64,000 bases of DNA. It comes from Catellicoccus marimammalium M35/04/3. Lineage in GTDB: Bacteria; Bacillota; Bacilli; Lactobacillales; Catellicoccaceae. A model generated the notes under the pieces. The model had not been told where the DNA came from. It did not search any database and saw nothing but the letters and a program-made list of their open reading frames with translations. Positions within the stretch are counted from its first letter, which is position 1; each line of letters opens with the position of its first letter. The translations under genes were made by a program, and so were the position numbers. Of the stretch, positions 54,243 through 63,435 are shown one piece after another. The stretch spans positions 39,803-103,802 of the forward strand of contig NZ_AMYT01000007.1 in the NCBI RefSeq assembly GCF_000313915.1, read 5' to 3'.

Positions 54243-56061
54243 AACGAAAAAAAGACATTTTTTTTCTTCTATTCATGTTAAAATCGCTACGGTATTCACA
54301 CTTTTACTTTTAGTATTTGTTGAGATTGTCGGAGCGATTTTTATTCGTGGTTTAGAAGAAACAACCATTAATAATTTTGAAACTACGACAAATGAACAAG
54401 TAGAAATGTTGGCCAATAATTTAGGGATGGATCTTTCAGAACACCCAAAAGATACGGGGTTAATTCAACAGCGAATTATTGATTTTACAAAAAATAATAT
54501 TTTAGAAGTTCGAGTCATTAATAATAAAGGAATCATTTTGGCTGCGACAAGTAAGCGTCAATCAAAAAATAATATTGGTCAAAAAAATGAATATGGAATT
54601 TTAAATGATTTAATTGTTCATCATGCGGTTGAACGTGATCCACAAACGAATCGTCGGATTTATACGAATGTACAACCTATTTATTCCACTTCAGGAGATA
54701 CGGTGATTGGAGCAGTATATGTAGAAAGTGATTTAGAACGTCAATATGAGCAAGTATTGCAAACAACGATTATCTTTTTAACGGCTGCTTTAATTGCGAT
54801 GGGAATATGTTTAATTATTGCGATTTTTGTTTCTCGTCAATTGACAAAACCGATTGATGAAATGCAAAAGCAAGCACAAAAAATTGCTCGAGGGGATTAC
54901 TCTAGCAAAGTAAAAGTTTATGGGAACGATGAATTAGGCCAATTAGGAGAAACCTTTAATGAATTATCTGATCGTGTAGAAGAATCACAAGAAGTATTAG
55001 AAGGAGAACGACATCGTTTGGATAGTATTCTTCGTCATATGACCGATGGAGTGATTGCGACAGATCGTCGAGGCAGAATTTTAATTATCAATGAGATGGC
55101 TCAGCAAATTATGAATACGACGTTAGAAAAAGTCGAAGGGACTTCAATTTTAGATTTTCTTGGTTGGCGAGGAACTTATCGTTTGAAAGATCTGTTTGCA
55201 CAAGAGTCTTCGATTTTTGTTCATCGAGAAGTCGATGGAGTTCAAACGATTTTGAAGGCAGATTTATCGGTCATTCGTCAAGAAAATGGATTTGTGAATG
55301 GTCTAGTCTGTGTCTTACATGATGTAACCGAACAAGAAAAAAATGAGGAAGAACGTCGTAACTTTGTTTCTAATGTTTCTCATGAATTAAGAACTCCGTT
55401 GACGAGCATGCGTAGTTACTTAGAAGCATTAAATGATGGAGCTTGGCAAGATCCAGAATTAGCACCACAGTTTTTAAAAGTAACTCAAGAAGAAACAGAG
55501 CGTATGATTCGTATGATTTCTGATTTACTAAATCTTTCACGAATGGATGCAGGTCGCAGTCCATTAAATCTAGAAATGATTCAATTAAATGGTATGTTGA
55601 ACTTTATTTTAGATCGTTTTGATATGTTAATTGAAAAAGAAGAATTAAATTATCAAATCGTACGTGAATTTACTCGTCGTGATTTATTTGTTGAAGCAGA
55701 TAAAGATAAATTAATGCAAGTCTTTGATAATATTTTAAACAACGCGATGAAGTATTCGCCAAAAGGTGGAACCATCACTGTTCGTTTAATTGAAACTCAT
55801 AGTGAAGCCATTGTGGCTATTAGTGATGAAGGAATGGGAATTCCGAAAAAAGATTTAGGAAAAGTTTTTGATCGTTTCTATCGGGTAGACAAAGCTCGTA
55901 GTCGAGAAATGGGAGGAACCGGATTAGGATTAGCGATTTCCAAAGAAGTAATTACAGCACATGGTGGAAAAATTTGGGTAGATAGTACAGAAGGTAAAGG
56001 TTCTACTTTCTTTATTTCCTTGCCATATGAAACTTTTGATGAAGAGGAGGATTGGGGATGA
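54235..56061 (+). CDS. walK: Sensor histidine kinase WalK
   Basis: WalK (YycG/VicK) senses wall status, probably through lipid II and the membrane, and phosphorylates WalR. Domains in order: membrane helix (about 16-37), extracellular Cache-like sensor, second helix (about 180-203), HAMP (about 205-255), PAS (about 265-370), HisKA with the phosphorylated His383 in [11 protein letters not shown], and a C-terminal ATPase ([35 protein letters not shown]). I use the ATG at 54235 (608 residues) because AGGA lies 8 bases upstream; 54226 is the alternative. It overlaps walH at ATGA. Confidence 0.96.
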   Translation: MRKTKKRHFFSSIHVKIATVFTLLLLVFVEIVGAIFIRGLEETTINNFETTTNEQVEMLANNLGMDLSEHPKDTGLIQQRIIDFTKNNILEVRVINNKGIILAATSKRQSKNNIGQKNEYGILNDLIVHHAVERDPQTNRRIYTNVQPIYSTSGDTVIGAVYVESDLERQYEQVLQTTIIFLTAALIAMGICLIIAIFVSRQLTKPIDEMQKQAQKIARGDYSSKVKVYGNDELGQLGETFNELSDRVEESQEVLEGERHRLDSILRHMTDGVIATDRRGRILIINEMAQQIMNTTLEKVEGTSILDFLGWRGTYRLKDLFAQESSIFVHREVDGVQTILKADLSVIRQENGFVNGLVCVLHDVTEQEKNEEERRNFVSNVSHELRTPLTSMRSYLEALNDGAWQDPELAPQFLKVTQEETERMIRMISDLLNLSRMDAGRSPLNLEMIQLNGMLNFILDRFDMLIEKEELNYQIVREFTRRDLFVEADKDKLMQVFDNILNNAMKYSPKGGTITVRLIETHSEAIVAISDEGMGIPKKDLGKVFDRFYRVDKARSREMGGTGLGLAISKEVITAHGGKIWVDSTEGKGSTFFISLPYETFDEEEDWG

Positions 56062-57305
56062 AAACGATTCGTAAATATAGCGTCCGAGTAGGACTAATCT
56101 TAATGATTCTTCTAAGCCTTTTTCTTTTATTGAAAATTAGTATGGGTGTTAGTGTGAGTCAGCCACTAGAAAAAGAGGGAATTGCTCCATCAGAAGTGAG
56201 AAGTCGAAAAGAATTATTATTGCCGACTCAAGCTTATGTAAAAACACAAAAAGAAGTATATTTTATTGGTAAAGAGCAAAAATTAAAACAAATATTAGAA
56301 CAAACAGCAAAAAATCGTTGGGGAAGTTTTCGTTGTATTACTAAAAATGTAGAAAAAGAATGGACAGAATTACATCGAAAGGCAAACTGGCTAGAATTAC
56401 AATATGCTGGAAGTATGGACTATGATACTTTTGCCAATACGTATCATTTTCCAGTCAATAGTTCCTTGTCGAATTTAAATTTTGCGAATATTTTTTATGA
56501 TTGGGAACGAAGAGAACTTTATTTTTTAGATAAGAAACATAAAGAACTCTATTTATTAGAATTAAAAGGAGCCATGGAGCCTACCTTAGATGAAGTGAAA
56601 GAAAAAGTAAATCGAAATTTTGCAGTTGAATATTTAGGGAAAGACATCTATGGATTAAAAGAAGAGATGGAATTACCAAACTATCGATATTTAACGAGCA
56701 TATCTTCTTATACTTTATTTTTACAAACTTTATTTAGTAATTCAGGAAATATGACGACAAAAGGAGAAGGACCAGTTCTTGATTTCCGTAATGAAAATGG
56801 CGAAAATCTATGTATCAATAATCAAACAGGGATTGTCCATTTCCAAAAACCAAAATCAGAAGATGAAAATATTGACCATTACTTTTTAGAAGTAGTAGGT
56901 CAATTAGGATCGACGATTGGGCCAATGCGTTATTTCACAAATCAAGGTTCAGAAATTCAATATCGTTGTTTTGTTGAAGGATATCCTATTTTTGCTTCAA
57001 ATTATGGTTCAAGTGTTGTTTTAAAACAGCAAGATCGTCAATTAGATATTTGGTTAAATCAAATCAATTTACAATTGCCATTGCCTTGCAATAGTAAAAC
57101 AAAAGTACAATCAGCAAAAGAAGTGTGGAAACAATTAAATCAACGAATAGATGAAAAGGAAATTCAAGATATGAAGCTTGGATATCATTGGAAAAAAGAT
57201 AAAGAAAATGACCAAGCGGTTCTTTTACTTCCGACTTGGTTTGTAGAATATAAAGGACAGTGGAAAGAAGTAGATGAAGTCATCAATAAAGGAGGAGCGC
57301 GATGA
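56058..57305 (+). CDS. walH: WalK-regulating protein WalH (YycH)
   Basis: WalH is a membrane-anchored extracytoplasmic protein that, with WalI, modulates WalK activity. The 415-residue protein has one N-terminal membrane helix and a large extracellular part with the YycH pattern. I use the ATG at 56058 (GAGGAGG seven bases upstream); a TTG at 56052 is less likely. Its stop overlaps the walI start. The sequence is poorly conserved in general; position between walK and walI supports the name. Confidence 0.88.
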   Translation: MKTIRKYSVRVGLILMILLSLFLLLKISMGVSVSQPLEKEGIAPSEVRSRKELLLPTQAYVKTQKEVYFIGKEQKLKQILEQTAKNRWGSFRCITKNVEKEWTELHRKANWLELQYAGSMDYDTFANTYHFPVNSSLSNLNFANIFYDWERRELYFLDKKHKELYLLELKGAMEPTLDEVKEKVNRNFAVEYLGKDIYGLKEEMELPNYRYLTSISSYTLFLQTLFSNSGNMTTKGEGPVLDFRNENGENLCINNQTGIVHFQKPKSEDENIDHYFLEVVGQLGSTIGPMRYFTNQGSEIQYRCFVEGYPIFASNYGSSVVLKQQDRQLDIWLNQINLQLPLPCNSKTKVQSAKEVWKQLNQRIDEKEIQDMKLGYHWKKDKENDQAVLLLPTWFVEYKGQWKEVDEVINKGGAR

Positions 57306-58123
57306 ATTACCGTAAAATAGAATTTATTTTTCTCATTACGTTTTTCCTTTTAAATGGATATCTTTTTCTGACACTTTATAACGAAGAAAAAACAAGTAAA
57401 AATATTGGAAATACGAATGATTCTATCGAAGAAATTTTAAAAAAAGAAGGCGTGACTTTAGAAACTACTTTAGATACAAAACAACGATATGGTTATTATC
57501 TAGAAGGAAAACGAGCAGTTTTAGAAAAAGAAGCAAAAACATTAAAAGCACAAACGGTATCTGCAACAAAATATAAAATTAAAAGTCAATTGCAATCTCC
57601 GATTATCGTAAAAGGGGAGGAATCCTTATCTTTAGATTTAAAGGATTTTATGTCACAAAAAGAAAACTTTATTCAAGGAGATCAATATCATTATTTCCCA
57701 TATATTTTAAATAAGAAAAATATTTGTTATGCTCAAAGTTATGAAGGGATTCCGATTGATGATACCTCAGCTCAAGTAGTGTTCCATGTGGAAGAAAATG
57801 AGAAAGAGAAGAAAGTAGAAAAATATGAGCAACAACAGCTAGCAGAAATTAAACCATTAAGAGATAAAATGGAATTGATTCGAGGAGAAGATGCGGCTTA
57901 TACTCTATTTTTAAATAATAAATTAACACGAGGAGATACCATTGAATGGTTATCCTTAGCTTATGCAAAAGTATATCAAGAAAAAGATAGTTTCGTTTAT
58001 TTGCCGATTTGGATGGTCAATGTAAAAAACAATAGTAATATCGAAGAAATTTATCGTGTTAATGCGTTGACGAATCATTTAATGGGGAATAATAATAAAG
58101 ATATTGAAAGGGGAGAAGAATAA
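57302..58123 (+). CDS. walI: WalK-regulating protein WalI (YycI)
   Basis: WalI partners WalH in the membrane to set WalK activity. The 273-residue protein has one N-terminal membrane helix (FLITFFLLNGYLFLTLYN) and an extracellular part. The assignment rests on the YycI-like opening (MNYRKIEFIFLITF) and position. It overlaps walH (ATGA) and is separated by 1 bp from walJ. Acidic Asn-rich C-terminal tail (GNNNKDIERGEE). Confidence 0.87.
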   Translation: MNYRKIEFIFLITFFLLNGYLFLTLYNEEKTSKNIGNTNDSIEEILKKEGVTLETTLDTKQRYGYYLEGKRAVLEKEAKTLKAQTVSATKYKIKSQLQSPIIVKGEESLSLDLKDFMSQKENFIQGDQYHYFPYILNKKNICYAQSYEGIPIDDTSAQVVFHVEENEKEKKVEKYEQQQLAEIKPLRDKMELIRGEDAAYTLFLNNKLTRGDTIEWLSLAYAKVYQEKDSFVYLPIWMVNVKNNSNIEEIYRVNALTNHLMGNNNKDIERGEE

Positions 58124-58124
58124 A

Positions 58125-58916
58125 GTGAAAGTTAGTATTTTATCTAGCGGAAGCGAAGGAAATTCCCTTTATATTGAAGGTGAACGACAACGAATTTTGT
58201 TAGATGCTGGACTAAGTGGAAAAAAAATCGAAGAACGAATGCATAGTATCGATCGAGAGATGAAAGATGTGGATGCGATTTTTGTCACTCATGAGCATAG
58301 TGACCACATTAAAGGATTAGGAGTTTTAGCCAAACGTTACGGTTGTGATGTTTATGCCAATGAAAAGACATGGTGTGAAATTTTAGAAAAATATCCGAAA
58401 ATTCCTAAAGAACAAATTTGCTGTATCGAACCAGGTGAGGTAAAATTGTTGGAAGATTTAGAAATTGAAGCCTTTCCAGTATCGCATGATACGGTCAATC
58501 CTCAGTTTTATACGGTAAGACAAGGAGATAAGAGTTTTGTTGAATTAACTGATACTGGATATTGTAGCGAACGATTGTATCAACAATTAGGAAATGCCAA
58601 TATGTATTTAATGGAAACCAATCATGATGTAAACATGTTGCGATTTGGACCTTACCCTTGGCATTTAAAACAGAGAATTTTAGGAGATACAGGACATTTA
58701 TCTAATGAAGATGGTGCGTATGCATTAGGAGAAATGATAGGGAATCAAACAAAAAACGTTTTTCTAGGACATCTTAGTCCTAAAAATAATATGCCACAAT
58801 TAGCAAGAGAAGTGGTGACTGATTATTTAACCAAAAAAGATATCCCCATTCAAAATGGAATTCAATTGCATGATACTTCACCAGCACAAGCAAGTCCATT
58901 AATAGAAGTCATTTAA
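58125..58916 (+). CDS. walJ: MBL-fold hydrolase WalJ (VicX)
   Basis: WalJ (YycJ/VicX) is a metallo-beta-lactamase-fold 5'-3' exonuclease linked to DNA repair or replication-wall coordination. Metal-binding motifs: SSGSEGNSLYIE at the start, VTHEHSDHIKGLG (HxHxDH), and the later HDTVNPQFY and FLGHLSPKNN. It starts with GTG at 58125, eight bases after GGGGAGA (263 residues); a TTG at 58104 is less likely. Fifth gene of the wal operon. Confidence 0.95.
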   Translation: MKVSILSSGSEGNSLYIEGERQRILLDAGLSGKKIEERMHSIDREMKDVDAIFVTHEHSDHIKGLGVLAKRYGCDVYANEKTWCEILEKYPKIPKEQICCIEPGEVKLLEDLEIEAFPVSHDTVNPQFYTVRQGDKSFVELTDTGYCSERLYQQLGNANMYLMETNHDVNMLRFGPYPWHLKQRILGDTGHLSNEDGAYALGEMIGNQTKNVFLGHLSPKNNMPQLAREVVTDYLTKKDIPIQNGIQLHDTSPAQASPLIEVI

Positions 58917-58931
58917 TTTCACTAAGAAATA

Positions 58932-58940
58932 TGATATAGT
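58932..58940 (+). promoter_or_regulatory. Extended -10 promoter of rpmG-secE-nusG
   Basis: TGATATAGT, 18 bp before rpmG; weak -35. It shows the same extended -10 style as other promoters in the window. Confidence 0.5.
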
Positions 58941-58957
58941 AAATAGGAGGAATAGAA

Positions 58958-59110
58958 GTGAAAAATAATAAAGTAGCATTAGCTTGTTCGGTTTGTGGGT
59001 CTCGTAACTACACGAAGAATATTTCTGAAGCTCAACGTGCTTCTCGCTTAGAAATTAAAAAATATTGTAAATATTGTGGAACACATACAATTCACCGAGC
59101 AACTAAATAA
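58958..59110 (+). CDS. rpmG: 50S ribosomal protein L33
   Basis: A 50-residue L33 with two CxxC pairs (CSVCG near residue 10, CKYCG near 37), so it is the zinc-binding type. It starts with GTG at 58958 after AGGAGGAAT. It is followed 12 bp later by secE, in the rpmG-secE-nusG order of Gram-positive bacteria. Confidence 0.95.
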   Translation: MKNNKVALACSVCGSRNYTKNISEAQRASRLEIKKYCKYCGTHTIHRATK

Positions 59111-59122
59111 AAGGAGAACATA

Positions 59123-59305
59123 ATGAAAAAAATCGGACAATTTTTTAAAAGTGTTGCTCATGAAATGCGTCTTGTAACATGGCCTACTGGGAAACAATGG
59201 CGAAAAGATGTATTAACGGTTATCGAAATGACACTTATTTTTGCTATTTTCTTCGCCGTAGCGGACTGGGGATTAACGCATTTGATGAGTTTTATTTTGA
59301 AATAA
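59123..59305 (+). CDS. secE: Preprotein translocase subunit SecE
   Basis: SecE is the clamp subunit of the SecYEG channel. The 60-residue protein has the short Gram-positive form: a basic start, the conserved amphipathic stretch MRLVTWPTGKQWRKD and one membrane helix (IEMTLIFAIFFAVADWGLTHLMSFIL, about 34-58, given here in part). AAAGGAG precedes the ATG. An imperfect hairpin and a repeat of its own 3' end lie between it and nusG. Confidence 0.95.
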   Translation: MKKIGQFFKSVAHEMRLVTWPTGKQWRKDVLTVIEMTLIFAIFFAVADWGLTHLMSFILK

Positions 59306-59371
59306 GAGAATTAGGATATAGCGTGAAATCATATCAATATGTGATGAATCGCTTTTTTATTTTGAAATAAG
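59290..59371 (+). repeat. Direct repeat of the secE 3' end around a hairpin
   Basis: TTTTATTTTGAAATAAG occurs at 59290-59306 (over the secE stop) and again at 59355-59371. Between them an imperfect inverted repeat (AGCG ... ATCATAT ... ATATGTGAT ... CGCT, 59320-59353) precedes a run of six T and may act as a weak terminator or attenuator before nusG. Confidence 0.6.
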
Positions 59372-59389
59372 CATAGAAAGAGGAATGAG

Positions 59390-59932
59390 ATGGAGACATT
59401 TGAAAAACAGTGGTATGTTTTACATACTTACTCAGGTTATGAAAACAAAGTAAAAGAGAATTTATTATCTCGTGCTCAAAGCATGGGAATGGAAGAATAT
59501 ATTTTCCGTGTTTGTGTACCAGAAGAAGAAGAACGTGGAATTACAAAAACAGGGAAAGAAAAAGTTACAACACATAAAATTTTCCCTGGCTATGTTTTAG
59601 TCGAAATGGTAATGACTGATGAATCTTGGTATATCGTTCGTAATACACCAGGAGTAACTGGCTTTGTGGGTTCTCACGGCGCTGGAAGTAAACCTGCTCC
59701 ATTATTACCAGAAGAAGTAGATACAATTTTAAATGAAATGGATCAAAGTGTTACGCATGAACGTCCATTTGCGATTGGCGATAAAGTACGTATTATTTCT
59801 GGATCATTTGAAGGATTTACAGGAGAAATTAAAGACTTTAATGATGAAGAACATAGTGTTTACCTATTAGCAGATATGGGAAATACCAATTGCGAAATTG
59901 AAGTAGGTAGTAACGAAATTGAACAATTGTAA
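59390..59932 (+). CDS. nusG: Transcription termination/antitermination factor NusG
   Basis: NusG binds RNA polymerase and modulates pausing and termination. The NGN domain (QWYVLHTYSGYENKVKENL, FPGYVLVEM, WYIVRNTPGVTGFVG) and the C-terminal KOW domain (FAIGDKVRIISGSFEGFTGEI) are clear. Length 180 is typical. It is followed by a terminator, then a hydrolase gene that separates it from rplK. Confidence 0.97.
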   Translation: METFEKQWYVLHTYSGYENKVKENLLSRAQSMGMEEYIFRVCVPEEEERGITKTGKEKVTTHKIFPGYVLVEMVMTDESWYIVRNTPGVTGFVGSHGAGSKPAPLLPEEVDTILNEMDQSVTHERPFAIGDKVRIISGSFEGFTGEIKDFNDEEHSVYLLADMGNTNCEIEVGSNEIEQL

Positions 59933-59934
59933 AA

Positions 59935-59961
59935 AAAGAGGTGCGTTGAGCACCTTTTTTT
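59935..59961 (+). terminator. Intrinsic terminator after nusG
   Basis: AGGTGC-GTTGA-GCACCT followed by seven T. Confidence 0.85.
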
Positions 59962-59977
59962 GTTAGGAGATAGGATA

Positions 59978-60802
59978 ATGAAAAAGAAACGTGGAATTTT
60001 ACTCATTGTAGTGATTTTGCTTTTAGGAGGAATGCTTTTCTTCCTTGGAAAAGGAAAAAATAAAAAAGCTGAGCCTATTCCTAATAAAAAAAGTGGTGTC
60101 ACTACAGTGATGATTCATGGAACTCCTTCTGATGAACATGTTTTTGACCGATTAACAAAAGAACTAGAAGAAAAAGGTGGAACAAAAGAACCATTGCTTA
60201 TTGTTTCGCGCGATGGAGAGATCCAATTGGATGGCGAATGGAAACCAGCAAAGCATCCTTTGGTTCAAGTTCGTTTCTCTTATAATGATGCTCCTGATGC
60301 TTTACAAGCAGAATGGTTAAGCCGAGTGTTTTCTTGGTTGCAAGAACATAGGGTCAATGCGATTGATTATATTGCTCATTCTCAAGGTGGGGTAGCATTA
60401 GCTTTCTATTTGGCTCAACAACAATATAAACAAGAAAATCCCATTCAATTACAAAAAGTAGTAACTTTGGGCTCTCCTTATAATGAATTAGGAAAACAAG
60501 TGGACAAAAACGATCGATTAATTGCCAGTCCTACATTAAAAACGATTGAAAAAGGATTTTCTGAACATAAAGTTCAATGTGGACCTTGGTTAAATATTGC
60601 AGGAGAAATTAACGCAACAGATGATGGAATTGTTCCTATTGAAAGTGTTAAATCTTTAGAAAGTGTTCTCAATAAAGAGGGAATTAAAAATCAATTTCTT
60701 CTTTTAAGTGATTTAGGGCACAGTGATCTTCCTGTAGATTCCTTAGTTTTTGAGGAAATTAATAAATTTCTTGTTTGGCCAGAAAAAAAGGTTGAAAAAT
60801 AA
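59978..60802 (+). CDS. Membrane-anchored alpha/beta hydrolase (DUF915-like)
   Basis: A lipase-like hydrolase of the DUF915 group. The 274-residue protein has one N-terminal hydrophobic helix after a KKKR start (about 5-23), which is a signal anchor, then an alpha/beta-hydrolase fold with oxyanion motif MIHGTPSDEH, nucleophile elbow IAHSQGGVAL, an acid in ATDDGIVPIES and the His in LGHSDLP. Substrate unknown; an extracellular esterase or lipase is plausible. I use the ATG at 59978 (TAGGAGATAGG upstream); an in-frame start at 59960 would overlap the nusG terminator. Its 3' end contains the rplK promoter. Confidence 0.85.
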   Translation: MKKKRGILLIVVILLLGGMLFFLGKGKNKKAEPIPNKKSGVTTVMIHGTPSDEHVFDRLTKELEEKGGTKEPLLIVSRDGEIQLDGEWKPAKHPLVQVRFSYNDAPDALQAEWLSRVFSWLQEHRVNAIDYIAHSQGGVALAFYLAQQQYKQENPIQLQKVVTLGSPYNELGKQVDKNDRLIASPTLKTIEKGFSEHKVQCGPWLNIAGEINATDDGIVPIESVKSLESVLNKEGIKNQFLLLSDLGHSDLPVDSLVFEEINKFLVWPEKKVEK

Positions 60803-60820
60803 AAAAAAATTATGTATGAT
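60792..60820 (+). promoter_or_regulatory. Promoter of rplK-rplA
   Basis: TTGAAA (60792-60797), 17 bp, TATGAT (60815-60820). The -35 overlaps the last codons of the hydrolase gene. Confidence 0.75.
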
Positions 60821-60832
60821 ATGGAAGTATAC

Positions 60833-60875
60833 GTGGGAGGAGAAATCTTGAGCTCCATTCAACCACATCACGGTC
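60833..60875 (+). promoter_or_regulatory. Probable L1-binding leader element before rplK
   Basis: GTGGGAGG (60833-60840) and AACCACATCACGG (60861-60873) bracket an inner GGAG ... CTCC stem. GTGG/CCAC can close the structure, leaving an asymmetric loop. This GTGGGAG ... CCAC layout is what I know from Firmicute rplK leaders bound by L1; the assignment is inferred. Confidence 0.6.
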
Positions 60876-60892
60876 TTAAGGAGGTATGACTC

Positions 60893-61318
60893 GTGGCTAA
60901 AAAAGTAGAAAAAATTGTTAAATTGCAAATTCCTGCAGGTAAAGCAACACCAGCTCCACCAGTAGGTCCTGCATTAGGTCAAGCAGGTATCAACATCATG
61001 GGATTCACTAAAGAATTCAATGCTCGTACAGCTGACCAAGCAGGTATGATTATTCCAGTAGTAATCTCAGTTTATGAAGATCGTTCATTCGACTTCATCA
61101 CAAAAACACCACCTGCAGCAGTATTATTGAAAAAAGCTGCTAAAGTGGAAAAAGGTTCTGGTGAACCAAACCGTACAAAAGTAGCGTCTGTTACAAAAGA
61201 ACAAGTACGTGAAATTGCAGAAACAAAAATGCCTGACCTAAACGCTGCGAATGTAGAAGCTGCAATGCGCATGGTAGAAGGTACTGCACGAAGCATGGGT
61301 ATTACAATCGCTGAATAA
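60893..61318 (+). CDS. rplK: 50S ribosomal protein L11
   Basis: L11 forms the GTPase-associated centre with L10-L7/L12 and is the target of PrmA (encoded at 37.1 kb). The 141-residue protein is canonical: [54 protein letters not shown]. It starts with GTG at 60893 after AAGGAGG. Confidence 0.98.
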   Translation: MAKKVEKIVKLQIPAGKATPAPPVGPALGQAGINIMGFTKEFNARTADQAGMIIPVVISVYEDRSFDFITKTPPAAVLLKKAAKVEKGSGEPNRTKVASVTKEQVREIAETKMPDLNAANVEAAMRMVEGTARSMGITIAE

Positions 61319-61368
61319 TTCAGTGAGCAAATGCTTCTCAGTTTGATGTCATTGAAAAATGAGATCAT

Positions 61369-61396
61369 GTGGGAGGTACTACCGTTATAACCACAA
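61369..61396 (+). promoter_or_regulatory. Second GTGGGAGG/CCAC element, before rplA
   Basis: GTGGGAGG (61369-61376), GTACTACC inner stem, then AACCACAA (61389-61396). It repeats the motif found before rplK and ends 5 bp before the rplA ribosome-binding site, as expected for autogenous L1 control. Confidence 0.55.
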
Positions 61397-61411
61397 TATA
61401 GGAGGATGAAA

Positions 61412-62101
61412 ATGGCTAAAAAAAGCAAAAAAATGCAAGAAGCATTAAAGAAAGTTAACTCAAACGAGTTATATTCAGTAAATGAAGCAGTTGCTTTAGC
61501 AAAAGAAACAAACTTTGCTAACTTTGACGCAACAGTAGAAGTTGCTTACCGTTTAAACGTTGACCCTAAAAAAGCGGATCAACAAATTCGTGGAGCAGTT
61601 GTTTTACCAAATGGTACTGGTAAAACTCAACGTGTATTAGTATTTGCAAAAGGCGAAAAAGCAAAAGAAGCTCAAGCTGCAGGTGCTGATTACGTAGGCG
61701 ATGAAGATATGGTTCAAAAAATCCAAGAAGGATGGTTTGACTTTGATGTTGTCGTTGCAACACCAGATATGATGGCACAAGTAGGTCGTTTAGGACGTGT
61801 ATTAGGACCTAAAGGATTAATGCCAAACCCTAAAACAGGAACAGTTACTATGGATGTAACAAAAGCTGTTGAAGAAGTAAAAGCTGGTAAAGTTACTTAC
61901 CGTGTTGATAAAGCTGGTAACATTCATGTTCCAATCGGTAAAGTTTCATTTGATACAGATAAATTAGTAGAAAACTTTGCAACAATCAACGACGTAGTAG
62001 CAAAAGCTCGTCCAGCTGCAGTTAAAGGATCATACATCAAAAATATCAGCGTAACTACTACATTCGGACCTGGTATCCATGTAAATCCTGCTTCTTTCTA
62101 A
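61412..62101 (+). CDS. rplA: 50S ribosomal protein L1
   Basis: L1 lines the E-site stalk and represses its own operon by binding mRNA. The 229-residue protein shows [37 protein letters not shown] and the signature [18 protein letters not shown] use the ATG at 61412 (6 bases after GGAGG); an ATG at 61406 touches the site. Confidence 0.98.
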   Translation: MAKKSKKMQEALKKVNSNELYSVNEAVALAKETNFANFDATVEVAYRLNVDPKKADQQIRGAVVLPNGTGKTQRVLVFAKGEKAKEAQAAGADYVGDEDMVQKIQEGWFDFDVVVATPDMMAQVGRLGRVLGPKGLMPNPKTGTVTMDVTKAVEEVKAGKVTYRVDKAGNIHVPIGKVSFDTDKLVENFATINDVVAKARPAAVKGSYIKNISVTTTFGPGIHVNPASF

Positions 62102-62120
62102 TTTGAAAGATAAAATCCAA

Positions 62121-62148
62121 GAGTGAGAATTTTCTCACTCTTTTTTTT
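62121..62148 (+). terminator. Intrinsic terminator after rplA
   Basis: GAGTGAGA-ATTT-TCTCACTC with eight T. Confidence 0.9.
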
Positions 62149-62159
62149 GTAAAAAAAGT

Positions 62160-62188
62160 TTGACGAAAAGAAATGTACATGATATATT
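62160..62188 (+). promoter_or_regulatory. Promoter of rplJ-rplL
   Basis: TTGACG (62160-62165), 17 bp, TATATT (62183-62188). Confidence 0.8.
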
Positions 62189-62194
62189 AATAAA

Positions 62195-62310
62195 GGTTAT
62201 AAGTGCCGAAGACAGTAGGTGTGAGCAATCACTTAATTTCCTACCCGAGGACAATGATTTAAAATCATAACGTCTCTCTATGTCTGCGGTGACATGGAGT
62301 TTTTTTATTT
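62195..62310 (+). ncRNA. L10 leader with terminator-like end
   Basis: The rplJ leader has the parts expected of the L10(L12)4-binding RNA: CGAAGACAGTAGGTG and CCTACCCGAGGAC pair around a bulged stem, followed by a stem-loop CTCTATGTC-TGCGGT-GACATGGAG and a T run (62300-62307), giving attenuation. The fold is inferred from sequence. Confidence 0.8.
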
Positions 62311-62341
62311 CATGTCTAGCAAAAAATAGGAGGTGAAATCG

Positions 62342-62845
62342 ATGAGTGAAGCAAATATCGCTAAAAAAGCGCAATTAGTAGAAGAAGTTGCTGCTAAATT
62401 TGAAGCCGCTGCTTCAGTAGTAATCGTTGACTACCGTGGTTTAACAGTAGAACAAGCAACTGAATTACGTAAACAATTACGTGAAGCAGGTGTTGAAATG
62501 AAAGTTATCAAAAACGGTATCTTAACACGTGCTGCACAAAAAGCAGGTTTAGAAGGATTAGACGAAGTATTTACTGGTCCTACAGCTGTTGCCTTCAGTA
62601 ATGAAGACGTAGTAGCTCCTGCAAAAATCATGAATGATTTTGCTAAAACAGCAGAAGCATTAGAAATTAAAGGTGGTATCATCGAAGGTAAAGTATCTTC
62701 AGTGGAAGCAATCAAAGAATTGGCTGCTTTACCAAACCGCGAAGGTTTACTATCTATGTTACTATCTGTTCTTCAAGCTCCAGTTCGCAACGTGGCATAC
62801 GCTATCAACGCTGTTGCGGATGCAAAAGAAGAAGACGTGGCATAA
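62342..62845 (+). CDS. rplJ: 50S ribosomal protein L10
   Basis: L10 anchors the L7/L12 stalk. The protein is canonical: [25 protein letters not shown] (in parts), [20 protein letters not shown] and a C-terminal helix that binds L7/L12 dimers. I start at the ATG at 62342 with GGAGGTG upstream (167 residues); a GTG at 62333 overlaps that site. Confidence 0.98.
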   Translation: MSEANIAKKAQLVEEVAAKFEAAASVVIVDYRGLTVEQATELRKQLREAGVEMKVIKNGILTRAAQKAGLEGLDEVFTGPTAVAFSNEDVVAPAKIMNDFAKTAEALEIKGGIIEGKVSSVEAIKELAALPNREGLLSMLLSVLQAPVRNVAYAINAVADAKEEDVA

Positions 62846-62905
62846 TTGCTGCCTAATATAACGAAACAATTAAAAAGAAAGAATTATTAATCGGAGGATA
62901 TTATA

Positions 62906-63274
62906 ATGGCATTAAACATTGAAAATATCGTTGCTGAATTAAAAGAAGCAACTATCTTAGAATTAAACGACTTAGTAAAAGCTATCGAAGAAGAATTTGG
63001 CGTATCTGCTGCTGCTCCTGTAGCTGTAGCTGCTGCTGGTGGTGCTGAAGGTGGCGCTGAACAAACTGAATTCACTGTTGAATTAACTTCAGCTGGTGAT
63101 CAAAAAGTTAAAGTTATCAAAGCTGTACGTGAAGCTACAGGTTTAGGTCTTAAAGACGCTAAAGCTTTAGTTGATGGTGCTCCAGCTCCAGTTAAAGAAA
63201 ACGTAGCTAAAGAAGAAGCAGAAGCATTAAAAGCAGCTTTAGAAGAAGCTGGTGCTTCAGTAACATTAAAATAA
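62906..63274 (+). CDS. rplL: 50S ribosomal protein L7/L12
   Basis: L7/L12 recruits translation GTPases. The N-terminal dimerisation domain (about 1-32), an Ala/Gly-rich hinge (about 33-52) and the C-terminal domain with [21 protein letters not shown] are all visible. Length 122 is typical. Last gene of the ribosomal block, followed by a terminator. Confidence 0.98.
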   Translation: MALNIENIVAELKEATILELNDLVKAIEEEFGVSAAAPVAVAAAGGAEGGAEQTEFTVELTSAGDQKVKVIKAVREATGLGLKDAKALVDGAPAPVKENVAKEEAEALKAALEEAGASVTLK

Positions 63275-63290
63275 TTTCTATTGAAATTTT

Positions 63291-63318
63291 AACTCCCAGT
63301 TTGTCTGGGAGTTTTTTT
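63291..63318 (+). terminator. Intrinsic terminator after rplL
   Basis: AACTCCCAG-TTTGT-CTGGGAGTT with T run. Confidence 0.9.
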
Positions 63319-63333
63319 GTTGTAAAAAATCGT

Positions 63334-63362
63334 TTGACAATTATCTTTTTATTGCTTTAAAT
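63334..63362 (+). promoter_or_regulatory. Probable promoter of the SH3-like gene
   Basis: TTGACA (63334-63339), 17 bp, TTAAAT (63357-63362). The start codon lies 73 bp later. Confidence 0.55.
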
Positions 63363-63435
63363 AATACTATATGAATCTAGATGGATTTATAAGAGTACTT
63401 CTTATTCCATTGATAAAAAAGAGTAGGAGTAAAAT

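Noticed and set aside
59179..59370. 63-residue ORF overlapping secE and extending to the repeated TTTTATTTTGAAATAAG
   Set aside because: It starts inside secE without a ribosome-binding site; the longer end is explained by the direct repeat.
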